DNA from: Chloroflexota bacterium | GTDB lineage: Bacteria; Chloroflexota; Anaerolineae; Ardenticatenales; Ardenticatenaceae | Assembly: GCA_003520455.1 (NCBI GenBank) | Contig: DOUV01000993.1 | Coordinates: 1 to 5,563, forward strand | DNA length: 5,563 nucleotides | Reading direction: 5' to 3' | Part shown: piece after piece, positions 1 through 5,156 of the stretch | Layout: the number at the start of each line of letters is the position of its first letter | Numbering within the stretch: position 1 is the first letter of the stretch | Notes under the pieces: generated by a model | Databases searched by the model: none | What the model was told of the DNA's origin: nothing | The model's input: the letters and a program-made list of their open reading frames with translations, nothing else | Made by a program: the position numbers and the translations under genes

Positions 1-40
1 GGGCACGCTGGGGGTCGGATGAATGTGGAACGATGCAACA

Positions 41-78
41 GCGCGCTTCAGACCGCTGAAGCGGTTCCTACGAACCAT
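41..78. repeat. REP-like palindromic hairpin with TACGAACC tail
   Basis: A perfect 8-bp inverted repeat (CGCTTCAG at 44-51, CTGAAGCG at 56-63) encloses a 4-nt loop and is followed by TTCCTACGAACC at 65-76. Short palindromes followed by a CTACGAACC-like tail are, from memory, common interspersed repeats in Chloroflexota and cyanobacteria; the family call is inference. It lies about 90 nt past the antitoxin stop codon. On the minus strand the hairpin could slow or end that transcript, but no T-run follows it, so it is a weak terminator at best. Confidence 0.45.
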
Positions 79-153
79 GGCCCCACCTCCACAACGACGA
101 TGTGACTGATGGTCTATGGAGAGGTTCTGGGCTGGCTCGATCACTCGGGCCTC

Positions 154-447
154 TCAGCGGTCCTTGACAGCGTCCCAGATCGCATCTGGATGCTTGCCGG
201 CGACCAGGAGCAACACCCGGGCCGGCCCCTCTGGGACCCGCCGGCCCTGCTCCCAGTTCTGCAGCGTCCTCACGCTGATGCCCAGCAATCTGGCAAACTG
301 AGTCTGCGACAGCCTCTGCCGCTCGCGAATCGCCTTCACGTCGAGGGGCTGGACTGTGAACTCACGCGACGGGGCAACCTCCCCGCGCAGGATTCTGCCG
401 CCCTCGCGCACGCTCTCCACCAGCTCAGCAAACAACTCGTCATTCAC
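154..447 (-). CDS. nadS: NadS-like (HigA-type, XRE family) antitoxin, now without its toxin
   Basis: This encodes a 97-residue helix-turn-helix protein. The N-terminal segment (residues 1-30, MNDELFAELVESVREGG then ILRGE) and the Cro/C1-type DNA-binding domain (about 36-80) match the NadS family of antitoxins that partner RelE/HigB-like toxins. The helix-turn-helix is at about 46-68 (LSQTQFARLLGISVRTLQNW), followed by the family hallmark EQGRRVPEGPARVLL. The family binds the cognate toxin and represses its own operon. The GTG at 447 is chosen because AGGAGG (460-455) lies 7 nt upstream and because the toxin stop (446-444) overlaps it, the usual GTGA coupling of this operon type. The same frame stays open upstream to an ATG at 555, which would give a 133-residue toxin-remnant/antitoxin fusion, but that ATG has no good ribosome site. 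Length is normal for the family and no lesion is visible. The cognate toxin is destroyed, so the gene is an orphan. Confidence 0.88.
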   Translation of the reverse strand: MNDELFAELVESVREGGRILRGEVAPSREFTVQPLDVKAIRERQRLSQTQFARLLGISVRTLQNWEQGRRVPEGPARVLLLVAGKHPDAIWDAVKDR

Positions 448-555
448 CTGTATTCCTCCTCGACAATCGTTCGCAGATTGCAGGGCGCGATAATCCTCAT
501 CGGGAAGTAGCGCCGACAATCGCCGGGTGAAGATTGAAGTTTCGATGATGACCAT
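444..555 (-). pseudogene. Internally deleted RelE/HigB-type toxin gene
   Basis: This is the first gene of the toxin-antitoxin pair, reduced to its two ends. Codons 1-26 from the ATG at 555 read MVIIETSIFTRRLSALLPDE then DYRALQ, the typical start of the RelE-fold toxin paired with NadS-like antitoxins. From 476, shifted by one frame, LRTIVEEEYR and TGA (446-444) match the usual toxin C-terminus. Family members are roughly 100-110 residues, so about 65-70 residues, including most of the RNase fold, are missing. The junction lies near 477-480, where CTGCAA and CTGCGA resemble each other, which would fit deletion through short homology (inference). The deletion shifts the frame, so the start of the toxin now reads into the antitoxin frame. 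The stop still overlaps the antitoxin GTG. An active toxin cannot be made. Confidence 0.85.
455..460 (-). promoter_or_regulatory. Shine-Dalgarno of the antitoxin gene
   Basis: A perfect AGGAGG lies 7 nt before the GTG at 447. It is embedded in the surviving last codons of the toxin (the VEEEY codons) and decides the antitoxin start at GTG 447 rather than ATG 555. Confidence 0.85.
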
Positions 556-580
556 CTTGTCGCAGCGCTAATCGCGAATG

Positions 581-623
581 GTGCGCCAGTGGCATATGCC
601 CGAACTATACGTCATTGGCGCAC
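581..623. promoter_or_regulatory. Inverted-repeat operator overlapping the toxin-antitoxin promoter
   Basis: Two 17-nt arms (581-597 and 607-623) are complementary at 14 of 17 positions, with a perfect 8-bp outer part (GTGCGCCA / TGGCGCAC) and a 9-nt spacer. The right arm lies between the -35 and -10 boxes and the left arm covers the expected transcription start, the layout expected for an autorepressed toxin-antitoxin operon. Binding by the helix-turn-helix antitoxin encoded downstream is inference. Confidence 0.6.
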
Positions 624-632
624 TGCCGTCGA
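604..632 (-). promoter_or_regulatory. Probable sigma-70 promoter of the toxin-antitoxin operon
   Basis: On the minus strand TCGACG (632-627, 4 of 6 matches to TTGACA) and TATAGT (609-604, 5 of 6 matches to TATAAT) are separated by exactly 17 nt. This places the start of transcription near 597, about 40 nt before the toxin remnant ATG at 555. The overlap with the inverted repeat at 581-623 supports the call. Confidence 0.55.
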
Positions 633-696
633 GTGTGCCATGCTTTCCCTGCGGTTGACAGCGCCACGTGGGATTTGCTGCCGAACCCCACTCCAA

Positions 697-774
697 CTGC
701 TCGGCGAGCGCCTGGCCCTGCCGCCGTTGCTCGGCGGCGCGTTGATCCTCAGCGGGGTGTTCGCGCTGTGGTTC
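697..774 (+). pseudogene. Remnant of an EamA/DMT-family transporter C-terminus
   Basis: Frame +1 reads LLGERLALPPLLGGALILSG followed by VFALWF. This matches the last transmembrane helix of EamA-type drug/metabolite transporters, where a GER or GEP motif is followed by a G-G-x-L-I-L-x-G-V helix. The upstream sequence in the same frame shows no transporter character, so only about 26 residues remain of a family of roughly 280-300. The frame stays open to 867 but runs into a large inverted repeat. The short match leaves room for chance similarity. Confidence 0.42.
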
Positions 775-822
775 GCGGACCAGGTCGAGGCGAGAACCGG
801 AGGTGGTTGCGGCGGGAGGCCC

Positions 823-917
823 CTGGATCACGAACGGCGCGAAAGTACGCGAAAGGCACGAAAATGAACGGCCGTTTTTCGTGCCTTTCGTGCTCTTCCG
901 CGCAGTTCGCGATCCAG
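823..917. repeat. Large imperfect inverted repeat (42-nt arms)
   Basis: Arms at 823-864 and 876-917 are complementary at 36 of 42 positions around an 11-nt centre. The inner 15 bp are perfect (CGAAAGGCACGAAAA / TTTTCGTGCCTTTCG). Each arm is built from GCGAA/ACGAA-type units, a pattern I associate with interspersed non-coding repeats in environmental bacterial genomes; this is recollection, not a database match. It lies between the transporter remnant and the end of the beta-helix gene. As RNA it would form a very stable hairpin on either strand; no T-run follows on either side. Confidence 0.7.
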
Positions 918-997
918 ATACCCTCGTTGGCCGCCAGCTGGCTGTCTGGGTGCCGGATCGGTTGGGAATGCCCGATCGAAGCGATGATCAACGACGA

Positions 998-1020
998 GGC
1001 GAGGCCGCGAGGGCCTCGCC
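998..1020 (-). terminator. Hairpin after the beta-helix gene, probable terminator
   Basis: A perfect 9-bp GC-rich stem (GGCGAGGCC / GGCCTCGCC) with a 5-nt loop begins 27 nt past the TAG stop of the minus-strand gene. The sequence after it on that strand is only mildly T-rich (TCGTCGTTGATC), so it is not a textbook intrinsic terminator. A second, weaker hairpin (GATCGG 956-961 with CCGATC 972-977) follows downstream. Confidence 0.5.
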
Positions 1021-1047
1021 CCGTTGCTGCTATGTGGGTGCTACTGA

Positions 1048-4000
1048 CTACTTCTTGTGGATGACGATGCTGCCCCCGCCGATTGGTTGCTGGACGCCGT
1101 TGTCGTAGACCACGTGCTCCCCGTTGGTATCCTCCCACCAGATCTTGATGCGGAAGGTATCCGGGCTTCCGTCCCCGGCCCAGAGCATGAACTTGTAATC
1201 GTCACCGTTTGGTGCCAGCTCCCCGTTGATCGTGCCTGATCCCTTGAACTGTGCGTTGCTGTCGTTCTGATTCACGACCAGCCATTCGTAGCTACTGCTG
1301 TGGAAGTTCAGGTTGCCGGCCTTGAACTGGAACTCGGTCTGGCCGCTGGGGGCATTGGCGCCCTTCTGGTATTTGGAGACGAAGCCGAAGGTGGCTTTGC
1401 CACTGGTCGACAGGAATAGCTCGTGGTTATCGACAGCGATGCCATTCGTTACATTGACGAACGTGAACCAACCGTACCGATTGCCACCTACCTCGCCCGG
1501 AATCGTATCGCTTGCGTCGCGGCGGGTTTCAGTGAACAAGATGGTGCCGTTGCTATCGAGCAGATTCAAGTCGACAGCCAGCACGCCGCCATCGTCGTAG
1601 AAGACGTGCTGGAATGTATACCATCCGGCAGTTGTGACTTCGTAGTGGTTGATTCCCTCCAGGTCTTCACGCGGCGCAAAGTTCGTGTTGTTGGAGCCGG
1701 CCACCAGCAGCTTACCCGTCGACGTATCTTTCGTCACATGGAAGATGAAGTCGCGCTGGTGATTCCCATCGGTGCCGGTGGCCGCGACCGAGTAATCAAA
1801 GCCCTGGCCGGCGCCCCAGGCCGGATTGAGGTAGACGTCGATCTCCGCACGCCAGGTGCCGGGCCATGTGTCACGGTAGCCATCAAAGCGGGTGAAAGGC
1901 GCTGAACTCGCATCACCTTGAATAACCGCGTGGTACGACCCTGACGAGGAACTGATCGCGCTCGTGCCGGACGGTACACGAGTTATCGTCCCAGACCAGT
2001 CGTTGCTCGAATCGAACCACCCGCTGGTATCTGTCTCGAAGCCTTGGGACCAGACTGGTTGTTTGTATGCCCCTGGAGGCGATTCGATCCAGCCGCCGCC
2101 CGTCACGAAGCCTGCGTCCGGGTCGAAGATAGCCAGAAGAATGCACTCTTTGGGCCCAGTGTTACTGGCGGCATCCTTCCCTCGCACGCACACCTCAATG
2201 ACGGCAGGTTCAGGGAATGGGCCTATGTTGGCCACGACTTCTTCACTGATTGCATCAAACGTACCATCGCTCGCACTCATTGATGTCCAGTTCACTCCAC
2301 CATCAATACTGTATTCGGCAGAAGTGATGGTCGAGTAACCGGTGGTACTGTCGTCGACCTTGGCGGTAAGGGTTACTGAGCCACCCATAGGAACAGGATT
2401 GGGGGTGGCAACAACCTTGGAGGTGATGGGGCCTTCGAAGTCCCCAGGAGCACACGTTGAGGGACTGGTTCGGAACGGCTCGAAGTCGACGTTGTCCGAA
2501 ACGGCATCACCAGCGCCGCTTGGGCCATCCGCTGCACCCCACCAGTTGTTCTCAGCGTTAACCATGTTGTTGGATAGGTTGTTGAGACCCCAAGTCGTGT
2601 TGCCCACGATGTTGTTGTAATTGATGGTCGGGGCAGCGGAAGTGTCATTTACCTGGATGCCTATACCGGACCCAGTTACGGTGTTGCACGTCACCGACTG
2701 GGCGAATGGGCTGTGCAACAGGATCCCGTACGAAGAGGCACCAGAGACGAGGTTGTTGGTGATACTCGCATCGCCGTCCATGAAGGCATTGGTGGCAATG
2801 CCGCGCTTGATCGGGGCGCTGATCGTGTTGTTACTGATCACGACGTTGGCTGAATCGCCACCCGCGTTGATGCCGTCGTTAAAGTCACTTGGATTGGTGA
2901 TGTCGTGAATCACGTTGTCGTGAATGTTGATGTTCTTGGCAGTATCGGTCGTATTGTTGCCCCAGACAAAGATACCCATAGCCGACGAGCTAGCATCGCT
3001 GTTCTTAATACTATAGATGGTATTGTGGTCAATCTCGAGGCCATTCACTGGACCGACGTTGATACCGAAGGTGCCGAAGCTCACCGGAGAGCGCGTTGAG
3101 GTGCCTATGTCATGGATAATGTTGTTGGTGATCCGGATGCTGGACTTCCCTAAGTTCGTGACTACACCGGAGGCATCAGCGCTCGCGTTATACAAGGGGT
3201 TCGTAATTGTGAAGCCGTCCAGTGTAACATTGTCTGCCTCGATGCTGACCATATAGTAGTTTTCGGTCGCCGAGTTCCCGTTTATGATGGTCGACGCGGC
3301 ACCTGTGGAGGACTGCAGTGTGAGTGATTTGTCGATCACAACGGATTCATTGTATGTCCCCGCCGCCACGATGACCGTGCCGCCAGCCAAGACCTGGTTG
3401 ACTGCTGCCTGAATCGTCTTCTTCGCGCTGCCCGGCGTGTCGCCGCCGAAGGCATCGTTCCCAGTCGCGGCGTTCACATAGCAGGTGGTGGTGCACAGTG
3501 TCTCTGGCTCAAAGTCGTAGGTCGTTTCGACGCCGTTGACGCCGATGGTGAAGGCATCAACATTGCCGTCAAACCCTGACGACCACGGCCCGCCCGCTTT
3601 GAACCATAAGAACCCGTTGTTGCTGCGTAGACCAGTGTTCGGCCAGTTTGTGAGCACCTCGGTATAGGTGCACGGGCTGGACTGCGGGCAGAGTGAATTT
3701 CCTGGCGCTCCCGAAGCCCACCACTTTCCAGTCAGTGGATTCCAGGTCTGCCAACTGTTTTGTCCCACAGTCCCGCCGACCGTCTGATACGGTTCAAAAA
3801 CGAGCCGGCCCTGCCACGCAGTGTTGGCATCGGTGAGATCGTAGTCTATGTCGAACTGCAGCGAGATGGCTAGGATGTTCCCAACGTCAGCTGAGCTGCG
3901 GTAGGTGCTGTACTGGAGGCGCGTGATCTGGTCGAGGCGCGTTCCAGCGTAAGTCTGGGTTCCGAGTATCATCCGTCCGGTAGCGTCAACGGTCAGACGC

Positions 4001-4212
4001 GTGCTGCCTGTTCCCAGAGGCGGCGTTGCGGGACCATTGACAAAGCTGCCTGTACCAGTTGCGACTTCTTCGAGAAAGCCCCAGCCGTTTAACGCGGAAG
4101 GCTTGACCGTAATGACAGTAGCAGCGTGCACTGTAGGTGCGCCTCCGCTTGTCAAGATAACGGCCGCCACCAAGGCAACCACTGCAAGCATGGCAAATCT
4201 CTTGGCATTCAC
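1048..4212 (-). CDS. Exported multidomain parallel beta-helix protein
   Basis: The product is 1054 residues and probably acts outside the cell. Residues 1-30 form a Sec signal peptide: MNAKR, a hydrophobic core, and VHA before A31. Residues 31-237 form a beta-rich domain ending TTYDFEPE. A right-handed parallel beta-helix runs from about 244 to 580: it opens with CYVNAATGND and AGGTVIVAAGTYNESVVI, has coils such as ITNNIIHDIG, IDHNTIYSIK and ISNNTISAPI, and ends with NWWG (556-559) and NVDFEPF. An Ig-like domain (about 598-700) follows. A C-terminal domain starts FVTGGGWIESPPGAY (702-716) and resumes at 936 with SGKATFGFVSKYQKGA, interrupted by a ~215-residue module (720-935). Eight cysteines (175/181, 240/244, 509, 587, 675/690) fit an exported protein. 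No catalytic triad, LPXTG or PEP-CTERM signal is visible. Carbohydrate binding or adhesion is plausible inference; no enzyme activity can be assigned. The GTG at 4212 is chosen because AAAGGAG lies 8 nt upstream and gives a clean signal peptide; the ATG at 4233 adds seven charged residues. Confidence 0.9.
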   Translation of the reverse strand: MNAKRFAMLAVVALVAAVILTSGGAPTVHAATVITVKPSALNGWGFLEEVATGTGSFVNGPATPPLGTGSTRLTVDATGRMILGTQTYAGTRLDQITRLQYSTYRSSADVGNILAISLQFDIDYDLTDANTAWQGRLVFEPYQTVGGTVGQNSWQTWNPLTGKWWASGAPGNSLCPQSSPCTYTEVLTNWPNTGLRSNNGFLWFKAGGPWSSGFDGNVDAFTIGVNGVETTYDFEPETLCTTTCYVNAATGNDAFGGDTPGSAKKTIQAAVNQVLAGGTVIVAAGTYNESVVIDKSLTLQSSTGAASTIINGNSATENYYMVSIEADNVTLDGFTITNPLYNASADASGVVTNLGKSSIRITNNIIHDIGTSTRSPVSFGTFGINVGPVNGLEIDHNTIYSIKNSDASSSAMGIFVWGNNTTDTAKNINIHDNVIHDITNPSDFNDGINAGGDSANVVISNNTISAPIKRGIATNAFMDGDASITNNLVSGASSYGILLHSPFAQSVTCNTVTGSGIGIQVNDTSAAPTINYNNIVGNTTWGLNNLSNNMVNAENNWWGAADGPSGAGDAVSDNVDFEPFRTSPSTCAPGDFEGPITSKVVATPNPVPMGGSVTLTAKVDDSTTGYSTITSAEYSIDGGVNWTSMSASDGTFDAISEEVVANIGPFPEPAVIEVCVRGKDAASNTGPKECILLAIFDPDAGFVTGGGWIESPPGAYKQPVWSQGFETDTSGWFDSSNDWSGTITRVPSGTSAISSSSGSYHAVIQGDASSAPFTRFDGYRDTWPGTWRAEIDVYLNPAWGAGQGFDYSVAATGTDGNHQRDFIFHVTKDTSTGKLLVAGSNNTNFAPREDLEGINHYEVTTAGWYTFQHVFYDDGGVLAVDLNLLDSNGTILFTETRRDASDTIPGEVGGNRYGWFTFVNVTNGIAVDNHELFLSTSGKATFGFVSKYQKGANAPSGQTEFQFKAGNLNFHSSSYEWLVVNQNDSNAQFKGSGTINGELAPNGDDYKFMLWAGDGSPDTFRIKIWWEDTNGEHVVYDNGVQQPIGGGSIVIHKK

Positions 4213-4220
4213 TGCCTCGT

Positions 4221-4227
4221 CTCCTTT
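4221..4227 (-). promoter_or_regulatory. Shine-Dalgarno deciding the beta-helix gene start
   Basis: AAAGGAG on the minus strand lies 8 nt before the GTG at 4212. It would sit inside the coding sequence if the ATG at 4233 were used, and that ATG has only CCAAATTTCC in front of it. Confidence 0.7.
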
Positions 4228-4250
4228 CAACATGGAAATTTGGAAAACAT
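4227..4250 (-). CDS. Possible 7-codon leader minicistron (MFSKFPC)
   Basis: The ATG at 4250 is preceded by GGAGG (4260-4256) at 5-nt spacing. The frame reads seven codons and ends at TGA (4229-4227), whose last base is the first base of the Shine-Dalgarno of the beta-helix gene. Ribosomes finishing here would be placed at that site, so translational coupling or leader control is possible. The same frame has another in-frame ATG further upstream (4421), but no good ribosome site was seen for it. A 7-codon ORF can arise by chance; the strong ribosome site and exact stop position are the only support. Confidence 0.35.
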   Translation of the reverse strand: MFSKFPC

Positions 4251-4272
4251 TCTCTCCTCCAGACCTGTCATC

Positions 4273-4509
4273 TCATACGCACCTTCTCTTTCCGCGCCGC
4301 GCGGCGCCAGGTGCGGTGCCCGCAGCATGGTCAAGCGCCGCCGCAACCGAGAATGGGGCCAGGGGAGGGAGGATGTAATGAGCGGAGCCGGCCGTGAAGT
4401 CAGGGAGCGGGCTATTGGCACACGAGGTGTTGGGGCAGATATCTGCGAGCGCGATCCATGGCGGGAACCCGATCGCGAGATGGCGGAGGCGCGCTTCGTC
4501 GGTCAGCAT
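4273..4509 (-). CDS. Possible small hypothetical protein, 78 residues
   Basis: An ORF on the same strand as the beta-helix gene ends 60 nt before its GTG. The ATG at 4509 follows GAAAGG at 8-nt spacing; a GTG at 4518 is an alternative. About three quarters of codons end in G or C, as expected for a gene in this GC-rich region but also for random GC-rich DNA. The product begins MLTDEARLRHLAIGFPPWIA, contains two cysteines in DICPNTSCANS, and ends in a basic RRGKRRCV. I recognise no family, and no membrane segment or signal peptide is clear. It may be a gene remnant or a chance ORF. The palindromes at 4294-4307 and 4435-4446 lie inside it. Confidence 0.25.
   Translation of the reverse strand: MLTDEARLRHLAIGFPPWIALADICPNTSCANSPLPDFTAGSAHYILPPLAPFSVAAALDHAAGTAPGAARRGKRRCV
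4294..4307. repeat. 14-bp perfect GC palindrome
   Basis: GCGCCGCGCGGCGC is fully self-complementary and lies about 85 nt upstream of the beta-helix gene start. It could be a protein-binding site or a hairpin in the leader transcript, but alternating GC sequence forms such palindromes easily, so no role is assigned. Confidence 0.25.
4435..4446. promoter_or_regulatory. 12-bp perfect palindrome, possible operator
   Basis: GCAGATATCTGC is a perfect palindrome about 220 nt upstream of the beta-helix gene. Its AT centre in GC-rich DNA is operator-like. I found no convincing promoter beside it on either strand, so a regulatory role is only a possibility. Confidence 0.2.
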
Positions 4510-4540
4510 GGTCGACACCTTTCACACTGACGTGGTGTTC

Positions 4541-4577
4541 CCGCCGGACGCAGGGAACGACCCTGCCGGTCCGGCGG
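4541..4577. other. Strong GC hairpin upstream of repeat copy A
   Basis: CCGCCGGAC-GCAGGG (4541-4555) pairs with CCCTGC-CG-GTCCGGCGG (4561-4577): 15 bp with one 2-nt bulge and a 5-nt loop. No T-run follows on either strand, so it is not a typical intrinsic terminator. It ends 36 nt before repeat copy A, as another strong hairpin (5055-5098) lies 58 nt before copy B. Confidence 0.6.
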
Positions 4578-4613
4578 ACGAGCCCTTCGCCGCGCGTTCT
4601 GGGAGGCGCTTTC

Positions 4614-4922
4614 GTGGGCCTCGCGGACTGGAGACGCGCAGCCTCAGGGAAGATCGTCGTTTGGCTGAAGCGACTCAAACCCCGGTGGTGCCTGGGTGGA
4701 TGTGAGAGGCCAGTGCGTGCGACTGCCTGACCCCATCAGAGGTGGAGAGAGAACACCCTTTCGGGCCGGTGCCTGCCTGAACCGGTGGGGGCGGGATGGG
4801 TGCAGATGCACGCCGATCCAGGCGAGCGGGACTTTGACGGCTATCGTATCACAGTTACCTTGCCAAATCAAGATGAAACCGGTGTTATTTTCGAGCCCTG
4901 CAAGGATGACAAAAGATTCAAC
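4614..4922 (+). ncRNA. Repeat copy A, candidate structured RNA (probably decayed)
   Basis: This is the first of two collinear direct copies (B at 5157-5452). Shared blocks in order are CGCGCAG (4635-4641), TGGATGTGAG (4697-4706), TTCGGG with nearby GCCTGA (from 4760), GGGATGG (4793-4799), GGCGAG (4821-4826), AGATGAA (4871-4877) and GATGACAAAA (4905-4914). The 54 nt from 4653 match B ungapped at 37 positions by my count, and the 22 nt from 4635 at 17. Indels are not multiples of three throughout, and A has an extra hairpin (GTGCAGATGCAC, 4800-4811), so common protein coding is unlikely. Two stems seen in B survive here with mismatches: CTCA (4674-4677) with TGAG (4703-4706), and GCAG/CTGC across the same span. 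A therefore looks like the more decayed copy. The + strand is assigned because the shared A-rich and purine-rich segments lie there; that and the RNA call are inference. Confidence 0.45.
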
Positions 4923-5046
4923 GTAGCGCTGCGCGGCGAGCCGATGGGGCTCGGCATGGCTGTGCTCGCCGGCGGGCAGAGAGGTGCGTTGTCGTTGCCG
5001 TGCCGATCTTGCCGCGCTCCGAGACAGGGCACGCTCAGGGCACGTC
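4923..5046. other. Gene-less spacer after repeat copy A
   Basis: No supported gene lies here. A nested hairpin is visible: GGCGAG (4935-4940) with CTCGCC (4965-4970), enclosing CCGA (4941-4944) with TCGG (4951-4954). It may be a 3' part of the copy A RNA, but similarity to the region after copy B is too weak to extend the repeat. A 89-codon plus-strand frame starting at 4785 covers it, with no recognisable product. Confidence 0.4.
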
Positions 5047-5098
5047 AAAAATAAGTTCTGCCGGGCTCGCTCGCGTGCTCAGGGGAGCCTGGCAGAAC
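5047..5098 (-). terminator. Intrinsic terminator for a leftward transcript
   Basis: A 14-nt stem (5055-5068 with 5085-5098, GTTCTGCC / GGCAGAAC at the base, one G-T or A-C pair) encloses a 16-nt loop. Read on the minus strand it is followed immediately by TTATTTTT (5054-5047), a textbook T-tract. It would end transcripts coming from the right. No minus-strand gene is recognisable between 5099 and the window end, so the terminated gene must lie beyond 5563 or be non-coding. Confidence 0.75.
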
Positions 5099-5156
5099 CC
5101 AGACGGGCCTGACGTGACCAGAAGGTCCCCTGAACTGTTCGTGCAGTGAGCCGAAC

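Noticed and set aside
615..1064. Long open frames on both strands between the antitoxin and the beta-helix gene
   Set aside because: They run through a large inverted repeat, which by itself keeps frames open, and show no protein family apart from the short EamA-like stretch.
1423..1905. Plus-strand 160-codon frame antisense to the beta-helix gene
   Set aside because: Shadow of a strong coding sequence with clear domains. No ribosome site or family signature.
2473..3483. Beta-helix repeats as a tandem DNA repeat
   Set aside because: The coils are similar only at protein level (I-x-N-N-x-I type) with variable spacing of about 23-36 residues. No DNA-level tandem repetition is visible.
4212..4233. 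ATG at 4233 as start of the beta-helix protein
   Set aside because: It has no ribosome site, puts charged residues before the signal peptide and contains the AAAGGAG used by the GTG at 4212.
4329..4334. TTGACC as a -35 box for the beta-helix gene
   Set aside because: No acceptable -10 box lies 16-19 nt downstream on the minus strand. No convincing promoter was found for this gene.
1..5037. GGGCACGCT at the window start and again at 5029-5037
   Set aside because: A shared 9-mer with no similarity on either side, within chance expectation for GC-rich DNA.
4785..5054. Plus-strand 89-codon frame covering the end of repeat copy A
   Set aside because: No recognisable product, and its KDDKRFN segment reflects the nucleotide repeat shared with copy B, where the reading frame is different. 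It is better explained by the repeat.
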